DNA of 64,000 bases from positions 62,001 to 126,000 of the forward strand of contig CANRSX010000005.1 in the NCBI GenBank assembly GCA_947642555.1. Reading direction: 5' to 3'. The stretch comes from an uncultured Roseburia sp. GTDB taxonomy: Bacteria; Bacillota; Clostridia; Lachnospirales; Lachnospiraceae. This document shows positions 51,831-59,437 of the stretch, in pieces (within the stretch, counting starts at the first letter, position 1; every line of letters begins with the position of its first letter). A program made the translations under genes and the position numbers. Below the pieces are notes generated by a model that saw nothing but the letters and a program-made list of their open reading frames with translations, was not told where the DNA came from and did no database searches.

Positions 51831-52826
51831 TTACTCTGCCAGCAGCGCGTCGATATCCGCCGACATCTGTCTGAAATCTGCCGGATCCAGCCGGATATTT
51901 CCGCCTGCGATGTAGCTCTCCATGTGTTTCCATTTCCGCCCGCCGCTTAAGACGAAAATGCTCTCGTCATAATTTGCCGTCCAGGCCACGGAGAGCGCCG
52001 CCTGTGTGCATTCGTATTTTTCACAGAGCGGTTTCCAGCCGTCTAACATGGCAAGCACCTTTTTCCGCTTCTCCGGCGCGAACCAGGGCACGTTGTTGCG
52101 CACGTTTTTGTCGTCCGGGATCACGTAATCCATGCGCAGGTTGCCGGAGAGCAGCCCCTTCTCTAAGGACGCGTACGCCTCAAAAGAGATCCCGTGCTCT
52201 TTACAGATGTCGAGATGCGCCTTCACGTTCTGCTGGGTCAGCATACTGAAGCTCTCCTGCAGCACGTCCACCTCGCCGCAGCGGATGTATTCCCGCAGCT
52301 GGTCGTCGTTGCAGTTGCACACGCCGATCGCGCGGATCTTTCCCTGTTTTTTCAGATCCATCAGCGCGCCCATGGTCTCCGCGATCGGGGTGTCAAAGGG
52401 CGGCCTTGCCTGCTGGTGTACCATATAGATGTCGATATAATCCGTCCCCAGCCTTTTTAAGCTCTCCTCGACCTCGCGCATCACGCATCTGCGGCTTAAG
52501 TTAAAGTAGGTCCTGTAGCCGTCCCGCTCCCGCATGAAGGTTCCCTCGTCGTCCAGCCACCAGATGCCGTGCTTTGTCTCGATCAGCACCTGATCGCGCG
52601 GGATCTGCTTTAGCGCCTTCCCCACGACCTCCTCGCTGTGGCCGAAGCCGTAGGCCGGGGCGGTGTCGATTAAGTTGATCCCCTGGTCATACGCCTTCAG
52701 GATCACCTCCACCGAGGCCGCGTCGTCGCTCTTCTCGCCCCACTGCTCGTCCCCGCCCATGGACCAGGTGCCGAGCACGACGGAGCTCGCCGTCATATCC
52801 GTGTTTCCGATTTTCTTTCTTACCAT
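51831..52826 (-). CDS. Aldo-keto reductase 1
   Basis: This 331-residue NAD(P)-linked oxidoreductase has the complete tetrad: Asp 54 and Tyr 59 (LIDTAPAYGFG), Lys 85 (ETKHG), His 137 (YMVHQQ). The VLGTWSMGGDEQWG start is common in sugar-active AKRs. It may oxidise the anomeric carbon of a free sugar or reduce a keto sugar. CAGGAGGATG precedes the ATG. It lies between the UxuA-like gene and the mutarotase, favouring an aldose dehydrogenase role. Confidence 0.88.
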   Translation of the reverse strand: MVRKKIGNTDMTASSVVLGTWSMGGDEQWGEKSDDAASVEVILKAYDQGINLIDTAPAYGFGHSEEVVGKALKQIPRDQVLIETKHGIWWLDDEGTFMRERDGYRTYFNLSRRCVMREVEESLKRLGTDYIDIYMVHQQARPPFDTPIAETMGALMDLKKQGKIRAIGVCNCNDDQLREYIRCGEVDVLQESFSMLTQQNVKAHLDICKEHGISFEAYASLEKGLLSGNLRMDYVIPDDKNVRNNVPWFAPEKRKKVLAMLDGWKPLCEKYECTQAALSVAWTANYDESIFVLSGGRKWKHMESYIAGGNIRLDPADFRQMSADIDALLAE

Positions 52827-52876
52827 CTCATCCTCCTGTTCTCCTCACAACTTCTTTTCGGCACCGAAGAATGCCG

Positions 52877-53926
52877 CTAACTTCTTTTCACGGTGGCAGC
52901 CTGCAAAACGCCCCTCATATACCCGGCTGCGTATGCGTTCGCCGCCAAAAGCCCTGCCTCCTCCACCATCTGCGGCGTGTGGTCGTAGAGCAGCGTGCCG
53001 TTATAGCCCGCATCCACAAAGCACTGCATGATCGCCGCCATATCCGCGTACCCGTCGTCGAGAAAGGTCTCCGTAAAGACCGGCAGCGGCGACGAGACAT
53101 TGCGGAAATGCACGATGGAAACCTTTCCCGCCCGCACAAATTCCCGGATGTCCGAAAAAATATCCCCGAAGCGCTCTCCGCCCTCTAACCAGCAGCCGCA
53201 GCAGAATTCCATGCCGAAATAATCACTGTCCGTGTAGGCAAACACCCTCCGGTAATCCTCCGCCGAGGCGATCAGGGTGCCGACCCCCATATTACAGGGA
53301 AGGGGCGGGTCATTCGGGTGCAGGCAGATCCGCACCTTCGCGTCCTCCGCCGCGGGAACGCTCCGGTCGGCAAAGTATGTAAAATTCTCCCAGATCTCCT
53401 CTCTCGTTACCCGCACGCCCCGCACCGGAGGCTGGCGCTCAATCACCGCCGCATCCACATAGCGCGTCGGCGCGCCGCCCCGGGTCGTGGTACAGTAATA
53501 GCCTTTTGTGTTTCCCTGGCCCTTCTGCGACCGTTTTACCGCCATATGCCCGTCCATCGTCGTGGAGAGCACGTTGTCCGGCTCCCAGGTGATGGTGGTG
53601 GTCGGAATCCCCACGCGCCCCAGCACGTGCAAAAACCGGTCAAACTCCTCGATATACCGGTCCCGGTCCGGCAGCCCTAAGTGCACGGAGGCCGGCTTTG
53701 CCAGCTCTAAGCTCCCGATGTTAAATAATCGTAAATGGTGCCGCTCTGCGCGATCCCGAAGTCTGGCTAAGAATTCATAATCCGCCTGCTCCCGGTCCAC
53801 CCAGGCGTAGCAGCAGTCCATGCCCATCTGCTCCAGATACTGCAGATAACGGTCGTCGCAGTCCGGGACCATCCGGTTGCTTAATTTGATCCCGCTGCCG
53901 CCGTGGCGCTCCTCTGTAAATCCCAT
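52877..53926 (-). CDS. uxuA: Mannonate dehydratase, UxuA family
   Basis: This 349-residue TIM-barrel metalloenzyme has UxuA segments CLHPNDPPLP, SIVHFRNVSSPLPVFTETF and LDDGYADM. UxuA converts D-mannonate to 2-keto-3-deoxygluconate in glucuronate breakdown. The start at 53926 (MGFTEERHGG) follows GGAGG; a GTG four codons earlier is less suitable. It is unrelated in fold details to the ManD-type enzyme at 41080, so the cluster carries two enzyme families for the same or similar reaction. The SDR gene ends 14 bases upstream. Confidence 0.85.
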   Translation of the reverse strand: MGFTEERHGGSGIKLSNRMVPDCDDRYLQYLEQMGMDCCYAWVDREQADYEFLARLRDRAERHHLRLFNIGSLELAKPASVHLGLPDRDRYIEEFDRFLHVLGRVGIPTTTITWEPDNVLSTTMDGHMAVKRSQKGQGNTKGYYCTTTRGGAPTRYVDAAVIERQPPVRGVRVTREEIWENFTYFADRSVPAAEDAKVRICLHPNDPPLPCNMGVGTLIASAEDYRRVFAYTDSDYFGMEFCCGCWLEGGERFGDIFSDIREFVRAGKVSIVHFRNVSSPLPVFTETFLDDGYADMAAIMQCFVDAGYNGTLLYDHTPQMVEEAGLLAANAYAAGYMRGVLQAATVKRS

Positions 53927-53940
53927 CGTTACCTCCACCT

Positions 53941-54750
53941 CTACGATTTTCCCGGCACGCTCTGCGGCTGCTTCGCCCGAAGATGCTCCCCGCCGTCCAC
54001 CAGAACCGTGGTGCCGGTCATCAACCCGAAGGCGTCGCTGACCATCGCGGCAACCGTATCTCCGATGTCCTTCGGATAACCGATTTTTTTCATCGGAATT
54101 GCCTCCATCTTTTTCCGCAGATTTTCCTCCACCGCGTAAATATTCTCATTGATGGCCGTGAGCACCACGCCGGGCGCGCAGCTGTTGACCCGCACGCCGT
54201 ATTCCGCCAGGCTTCCCGCCACGGCCCTTGTCAGCCCCTCAAGCCCGTATTTGACGCTGCTGTAGATCGCGAGGTTCGGCATCGCACTGATCCCGTTGAC
54301 CGAGGACATGATCACGATATTCCCGGAGCGCTGCTCCTTCATCGCCTCCCCGGCGCGGATCACGTGGTAGAGGACACCCTTGAAATTCGTGTTGATCAGC
54401 GTGTCCACTTCCTCCATGGTGGTCTCCTGAAATTCCCCGCGGATGTTCACCCCGGCGTTTGCCACCAGGATATCGACCCCGCCGTGCCGCGCGAGATACG
54501 CGTCATAAAAGCGATCCACCGCCGCCTTGTCGGAGACGTCCACGATATAGGATTCACTGACCCCGCCGGCCTCCTGCACCAGCCGGGCCGTCTCGTCAAG
54601 CCCCTTCTGATTCCGGCCTAAAAGCGCCACCTTCGCGCCGAAATTCGCCAGGGAGACCGCCACGCCGCGGCCGATGCCGGAGCTCGCCCCGGTGATGACG
54701 GCCCGTTTCCCATCCAGGCTGAACAGTTCTTTTACATATATCTCATTCAT
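53941..54750 (-). CDS. Short-chain dehydrogenase 1
   Basis: This 269-residue classical SDR has the cofactor motif TGASSGIG (20-27), NAG (98-100), Ser 150 and the YSSVK catalytic pair (Tyr 163, Lys 167). In uronate loci an SDR can act as fructuronate reductase or a deoxy-sugar-acid dehydrogenase; the next gene being uxuA-like supports fructuronate/mannonate chemistry, by inference. AAGGCGG precedes the ATG at 54750; a frame extending to 54861 crosses a large hairpin and is rejected. Confidence 0.88.
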   Translation of the reverse strand: MNEIYVKELFSLDGKRAVITGASSGIGRGVAVSLANFGAKVALLGRNQKGLDETARLVQEAGGVSESYIVDVSDKAAVDRFYDAYLARHGGVDILVANAGVNIRGEFQETTMEEVDTLINTNFKGVLYHVIRAGEAMKEQRSGNIVIMSSVNGISAMPNLAIYSSVKYGLEGLTRAVAGSLAEYGVRVNSCAPGVVLTAINENIYAVEENLRKKMEAIPMKKIGYPKDIGDTVAAMVSDAFGLMTGTTVLVDGGEHLRAKQPQSVPGKS

Positions 54751-54781
54751 GTTATCCGCCTTTCCAAATGTCTGCCCGCAC

Positions 54782-54843
54782 CCGCCAGCGGGATCTGGCG
54801 CCGGACGGCACTCCTGCTGCCCGGCACCAGATCCCGCTGGCGG
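54782..54843. repeat. 17-bp perfect inverted repeat between the two SDR genes
   Basis: CCGCCAGCGGGATCTGG (54782-54798) pairs perfectly with 54827-54843, with a further CCGG/CCGG pair inside. There is no T-run after the stem in either direction, so it should not terminate. It lies 30 bases before the SDR1 start and 19 bases after SDR2, where it could stabilise or partition the polycistronic message. Confidence 0.85.
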
Positions 54844-54861
54844 ATTCAGACCGGATCGCAT

Positions 54862-55659
54862 TTACGGCTGCTTTCCGATGTAAGCCAGGATCCCGCCGTC
54901 CACGTACAGCACATGGCCGTTGACAAAATCAGATGCGTCGGAGGCTAAGAATACCGCCGGGCCCATCAGATCCTCCGGGTTCCCCCAGCGCGCCGCAGGG
55001 GTCTTTGCGATGATAAACTGGTCAAAGGGGTGACGGGAGCCGTCCGGCTGCTTCTCCCGAAGCGGGGCCGTCTGCGGCGTCGCGATATAGCCCGGCCCGA
55101 TGCCGTTGCACTGGATGTTGTGCTCGCCGAACTCGGAGCAGATATTTCTCGTCAGCATCTTAAGGCCGCCCTTGGCCGCCGCGTAGGCAGATACCGTCTC
55201 CCGCCCCAGCTCGCTCATCATGGAGCAGATGTTGATGATCTTCCCGTGCCCTTTTTCGATCATGCCGGGGATTACCGCCTTTGAGACGATAAACGGCGCG
55301 TTTAAGTCCACATCGATCACCTTGCGGAATTCCTCCGCGCTCATCTCGCACATCGGGATCCGGCGGATGATGCCCGCATTGTTGACTAAGATGTCAACGC
55401 CGCCGAATTTTTCCGCGATCGTCTTCGTAAAGGCTGCCACCGCCGTCTCGTCCGTCACATCGCAGACCTCGCCGTAGGCATCGATCCCCAGCTCTTTATA
55501 GGAAGCGAGGCCCTTGTCCACCAGCTCCTGATTGATATCGTTAAAAATGATCTTCGCGCCCGCCTCGTGAAACGCCGTCGCGATCGCAAACCCGATGCCG
55601 TAGGACGCGCCTGTCACCCATGCTGTTTTTCCTTTTAAACTAAATTTGTCTAATATCAT
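54862..55659 (-). CDS. Short-chain dehydrogenase 2, gluconate 5-dehydrogenase-like
   Basis: This 265-residue SDR has TGASYGIG (16-23), NNAG (93-96), Ser 146, Tyr 159 and Lys 163 (YAAAK). The pattern KGKTAWVTGASYGIGFAIA and C-terminal SDFVNGHVLYVDGGILAYIG match gluconate 5-dehydrogenases (IdnO-like). It would interconvert 5-keto-gluconate and gluconate, or do related chemistry. The preceding gene is an L-idonate-dehydrogenase-like zinc enzyme, the natural partner in the L-idonate pathway. Confidence 0.85.
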   Translation of the reverse strand: MILDKFSLKGKTAWVTGASYGIGFAIATAFHEAGAKIIFNDINQELVDKGLASYKELGIDAYGEVCDVTDETAVAAFTKTIAEKFGGVDILVNNAGIIRRIPMCEMSAEEFRKVIDVDLNAPFIVSKAVIPGMIEKGHGKIINICSMMSELGRETVSAYAAAKGGLKMLTRNICSEFGEHNIQCNGIGPGYIATPQTAPLREKQPDGSRHPFDQFIIAKTPAARWGNPEDLMGPAVFLASDASDFVNGHVLYVDGGILAYIGKQP

Positions 55660-55728
55660 TCTTCCACATTCCTTTTCTGATTCTTTCAGCTACAATCATC
55701 TTCTCTTTCGGGCAAAACCCGCAGGCGG

Positions 55729-56742
55729 TCAGAACCGGATCACCGTCTTCACCGTCGACGCGGCGTCGCTTAAGGTATCCGTAAATGCCTGCTGGATCTC
55801 CTCTGCGGGATAGCTCTTTGTCACCATGCCCGCGGTGTCAAGGCAGCCGCTCTCCAGCCATTCCACCACCTTCGGGAACATCCCGTTGTTCATGCGCGAG
55901 CCCACCAGTGTCAGCTCTTTTTTCGTGATCACCACCGGCTGCAGCTGCATCGGTTTCCCGTCAAACCCGATCACCGCGACCCGCGCCGTGGGGGCCGCCA
56001 GGTTTACGGTCTGCTCCGTTAAGGGCGCGATTCCCACCGCATCGATTAAGACATCCGCGCCGCCCGGCGCAAATTCCTCCGCCTTCCCGGCCAGATCCTC
56101 CGTCTTACTGTTTACCGTCACATCCGCGCCGAATTTCTTCGCGATGGCAAGCTTCGTATCCTCCACATCGGAGATCAGCACCGAAGCGCCCATCCCCTTT
56201 GCCGCCTGTAAGATCGCCAGGCCGATGGTGCCCGCGCCAAGAATCACGATGCGGTCCTCCTTCGTCGCGGCAGTCCTGGTCAGAATATTCGCCGCCACCG
56301 AGAAGGGCTCCGCCAGCGCGGCCTCCTCAAACGGGATTTCTTCCGGGATGCGGTAGAGCTTTGCCGCCTCCACCACGATGTAATCCTGAAATCCGCCGTC
56401 CATCTGCACGCCGAAGCATTTCACATCCGCGCAGACATTGGCGTGACCGCTTCTGCACACCTTGCAGATCCCGCAGGAGACCACCGGATCAAACACCACA
56501 TGATCCCCTTCCTTTATATGCGTAACGCCCGACCCCACCGATTCGACGATCCCGGACAGCTCATGCCCCATGACTCTCGGCAGCGCCACGTCGCTCCGCT
56601 CTCCTTTGAAAATATGAAGATCCGTCCCGCAGATCCCCACGGCTTTTACCCTGACCCGGGCCTCCCCCGCTTCCGGCTCCCGGATCATCGGCTCGTCGAA
56701 CAGTTCGATAGTCTCCGGCGCTGTTAATTTTGCAGCTCTCAC
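55729..56742 (-). CDS. Zinc alcohol dehydrogenase, L-idonate/sorbitol dehydrogenase-like
   Basis: This 337-residue medium-chain dehydrogenase has catalytic zinc residues Cys 38 (GICGTD) and His 60/Glu 61 (GHE). The four structural cysteines are 90, 93, 96 and 104, and the NAD motif GAGTIG is at 169-174. Relatives oxidise polyols or L-idonate. The start is a GTG at 56742 after GGGAG. It is transcribed before the IdnO-like SDR, which supports an idonate or other 5-keto-acid route. A 105-base gap upstream may hold a secondary promoter. Confidence 0.87.
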   Translation of the reverse strand: MRAAKLTAPETIELFDEPMIREPEAGEARVRVKAVGICGTDLHIFKGERSDVALPRVMGHELSGIVESVGSGVTHIKEGDHVVFDPVVSCGICKVCRSGHANVCADVKCFGVQMDGGFQDYIVVEAAKLYRIPEEIPFEEAALAEPFSVAANILTRTAATKEDRIVILGAGTIGLAILQAAKGMGASVLISDVEDTKLAIAKKFGADVTVNSKTEDLAGKAEEFAPGGADVLIDAVGIAPLTEQTVNLAAPTARVAVIGFDGKPMQLQPVVITKKELTLVGSRMNNGMFPKVVEWLESGCLDTAGMVTKSYPAEEIQQAFTDTLSDAASTVKTVIRF

Positions 56743-56847
56743 GGCTCAAATTCTCCCTTCGTTTGTAGTTTATTTGCATGTATTCCTATTGGAATTGATC
56801 TGTATGTTTCGTCTGGTTTTCCATTTCATTCGAACCAGCTTCGTTCG
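56743..56847. other. 105-base gap with a small dyad
   Basis: This gap between GH10 paralog 4 and the zinc dehydrogenase is AT-richer than its surroundings. It contains ATTCC-TATT-GGAAT (56782-56795). No confident promoter or terminator could be assigned. Confidence 0.35.
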
Positions 56848-58425
56848 TCAGCCGGTCTCATCGGGATGAGCCCTGCCGGTCTTAAGCCCCCACTGCTCCG
56901 CCAGCCCGCAGAGCGTGTGATACGCCGGCTTCGGCCGGTTTTCCTCATCCAGCAGTCCGTCGTAGCAGTAGGCCTGGAGCCGGAACATCTCGTTCACATG
57001 GCCCTCCAGGTAATCCGCCCACTGTCTCGGCTCGTCGGATAAGCTCCAGGACACACAGCACTCCACGTAGTCCAGGCTGTAAAACAGCGTCACAAAATCG
57101 TGATACCACTGCGCCTGCAGCCACTCGTCCCAGGGTCTGTGCCAGTAGGCCGTCACCGGCCCGGGACGCCTGCGCATCGCATACGGCGTCTGCTCCATCG
57201 AGGAGGGCGCGGATACCTCGGTCAGGTGTATCGGAAGGCCCCATTTCTGATGCCAGAACTCCAGCAGCTGCATCGTGCCAAAAAGCTCATAAGGATAATC
57301 GTGCATCTGTAACCCCAGCACATCCACCACCAGGCCTTCCTCCCTGCATTTTTGCAGAAAATCATCCACCGACCACACATATTCCATTTCCGGGGCAAAT
57401 CCAGGCAGCCCGATCGCGGCTCTTGCCGTCACGTTTTCCTCAAATTTGTTCGGGTCGAAGGAGCATTTTTCCTGCCATTCGTTGCAGAGGTTCACCATGA
57501 TCTTCGTCTGCGGCGACCATTTTTTCACCACGTCATACACATCCTTACAGATGGCGAAAAACTGATCCAGTGTGAAATTATAAGGGTTGTTCTGCAGCGG
57601 CTCGTTGATGTCCACATAGTCAAACCCATTGGGACGGGCGCGCATCAGCATCTCCGCACGGCGCACCACATGCTCCCGCACCTCGGGGAACGTCATGTCC
57701 CGCATCCAGCTCTGCCCCTCCCAGAAGCAGCAGAACCAGACCAGCGCGTGTCCCCGCACCGTGATCCCATGCTCCTTACACCAGTCGAGCATCGCGAGGA
57801 CAAGATCGTAATGGGTCTCCCCCCGGACCGGCTCCAGGCACCCCCAGTGCAGGGGGATCACCCCGTGGCCAAAGGGTTTTACAAAGGCCTCCCGCCAGGT
57901 TTCCCCGCCGTCCGTAAAGCCCTTCATGCATCCGCCGAGACAGAAATTGTCACGAAGGCCCCGGGCTGCGGTCTTATTTTCCGCGGCAAGAAGCACCATC
58001 GCCTCCCCCGCCTTTAAGATCTCACAGAGCGCTTTCCCGGCGGGTGCCGTCTCACCCTGCGCCGCCAGCAGCTCCTCCGCCGCCCTCAGCCGGTCCGCCG
58101 GCTCCTTTGGCCGATACCCGAAGCTTTGCCGGAAATTCTCCATATAGTCCCGTACCTCCCGCAGCCTGGTCTTCGCCGCCTCATACAGGAAATCCCGCGG
58201 GATATCGTCGGGCAGATACCCCATTCCCCCGTTGTCTGCAAAGAGGTACGCCCCTCCGAAGCCGGGGATCATGACCTTCGTGAGAAAGACCGCCCGGGGG
58301 ATCACAGCGGGAAAGCAGAAATCCCTCTCCCGCCGGATCGTCTCCACCCGGACCGGCCGCTTTTCCAGGTTGTACATGGCAAAGGTGCAGAGCAGATTTT
58401 CCTCACATGCCTTCCATCGATACAT
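56848..58425 (-). CDS. Cytosolic GH10-like hydrolase, paralog 4
   Basis: This 525-residue paralog is the most divergent of the four: N-terminal domain MYNLEKRPVRVETIRRERD, barrel motifs GHALVWFCCFW (225-235), YVDINEPLQNNP with Glu 275 and PIHLTEVSAPS with Glu 403. No signal peptide is seen. Its ATG lies one base after the stop of aldo-keto reductase 2. It belongs to the part of the run fed by the Lpl-type importer, whereas paralogs 1-2 are next to the second importer. Confidence 0.82.
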   Translation of the reverse strand: MYRWKACEENLLCTFAMYNLEKRPVRVETIRRERDFCFPAVIPRAVFLTKVMIPGFGGAYLFADNGGMGYLPDDIPRDFLYEAAKTRLREVRDYMENFRQSFGYRPKEPADRLRAAEELLAAQGETAPAGKALCEILKAGEAMVLLAAENKTAARGLRDNFCLGGCMKGFTDGGETWREAFVKPFGHGVIPLHWGCLEPVRGETHYDLVLAMLDWCKEHGITVRGHALVWFCCFWEGQSWMRDMTFPEVREHVVRRAEMLMRARPNGFDYVDINEPLQNNPYNFTLDQFFAICKDVYDVVKKWSPQTKIMVNLCNEWQEKCSFDPNKFEENVTARAAIGLPGFAPEMEYVWSVDDFLQKCREEGLVVDVLGLQMHDYPYELFGTMQLLEFWHQKWGLPIHLTEVSAPSSMEQTPYAMRRRPGPVTAYWHRPWDEWLQAQWYHDFVTLFYSLDYVECCVSWSLSDEPRQWADYLEGHVNEMFRLQAYCYDGLLDEENRPKPAYHTLCGLAEQWGLKTGRAHPDETG

Positions 58426-58426
58426 C

Positions 58427-59419
58427 CTAAGCCTCCTTCAGGATCCGGTCGATCTCCTCCATCTGTCTTTTGGTGAGGGCCCCGAATTCCATGGCCTTTA
58501 CATTGTCCGCCACCTGCTTTTCCGTCTTAAAGCCAGGAATCGGGATCGTACATCCGCTGCGCGCCCACAGCCAGCCGAGAGCGCCCTGAGCCGGCGTGCG
58601 CCCGCCCTCCGTTAAGATCTCACGGATCGCTTCCACCCTTGTTAAGAATTCCGGCGCTGGTTTTCCGTCCTTAAAAAACTTCATGTACTCCGGCGCGTTT
58701 TTTCCGCGGATATCGTTGTCCTTTAAGGTCGTATCCGTTTTAAACTTCCCGGTCAGCATCCCCATGGCGAGCGGCGCGCGGTTAAAGCCCGCAAGTCCGT
58801 ATTCCTCGCACAGGGCGATCATTTCCGCATTGTCCTCAAAAATATTTTCACTGTACTGAATCACGTTGCAGTGTGCGCCGGGCGCGAACACCCGGGCCTT
58901 CTCCACTTCATCCGTCGACCAGCCGTAGGTCCTGATTTTTCCCTCGGCGACGAGAGCTTCTAAGGTCTCCCGGATCTCCGCCGTGTCGTCCTTGTCTACA
59001 AAGGGCACATGTAAAAAGTAGACGTCCAGATAATCCGTCCCCAGCCGCTTCAGCGATCCCTCCAGCGACTCTCTGATGTAGGAAGGACTGACATCCCATC
59101 CCAGCTTCGTCCGCGTGGCCGGATCAAACACCCAGCCGAATTTTGACGAGAGCACCACTTTATCTCTCCTGCCCTTTATCACCTGCCCGATCAGGCTCTC
59201 GCTGTGGCCTGTCCCGTACATATTCGAGGTGTCAAAGAGCGTGATGCCCATGTCGATCGCAGCGTTTAACCCGGCGATGGAATTCTCATCCTTCACGTCG
59301 CCCCAGCCGATGGGCGTGCCGTCCTTCTCAAAGGCAGGGCCGCCGATGGCCCAGCAGCCGATGCCCATGGCGCTGACCTCAATTCCTGATTTTCCAATTA
59401 CCCGTTTTTCGATACTCAT
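58427..59419 (-). CDS. Aldo-keto reductase 2
   Basis: This 330-residue AKR has the full tetrad Asp 63, Tyr 68 (LFDTSNMYGTG), Lys 93 (SSKFG) and His 137 (YFLHVP). The N terminus RVIGKSGIEVSAMGIGCWAI and C-terminal CTIPIPGFKTEKQV are common in sugar- or aldehyde-active AKRs. It is only distantly related to AKR 1 in the same run. It follows the binding-lipoprotein gene by 19 bases and precedes GH10 paralog 4 by one base. The substrate is unknown. Confidence 0.88.
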   Translation of the reverse strand: MSIEKRVIGKSGIEVSAMGIGCWAIGGPAFEKDGTPIGWGDVKDENSIAGLNAAIDMGITLFDTSNMYGTGHSESLIGQVIKGRRDKVVLSSKFGWVFDPATRTKLGWDVSPSYIRESLEGSLKRLGTDYLDVYFLHVPFVDKDDTAEIRETLEALVAEGKIRTYGWSTDEVEKARVFAPGAHCNVIQYSENIFEDNAEMIALCEEYGLAGFNRAPLAMGMLTGKFKTDTTLKDNDIRGKNAPEYMKFFKDGKPAPEFLTRVEAIREILTEGGRTPAQGALGWLWARSGCTIPIPGFKTEKQVADNVKAMEFGALTKRQMEEIDRILKEA

Positions 59420-59437
59420 TGTTCTCCCCGTTTCTGT

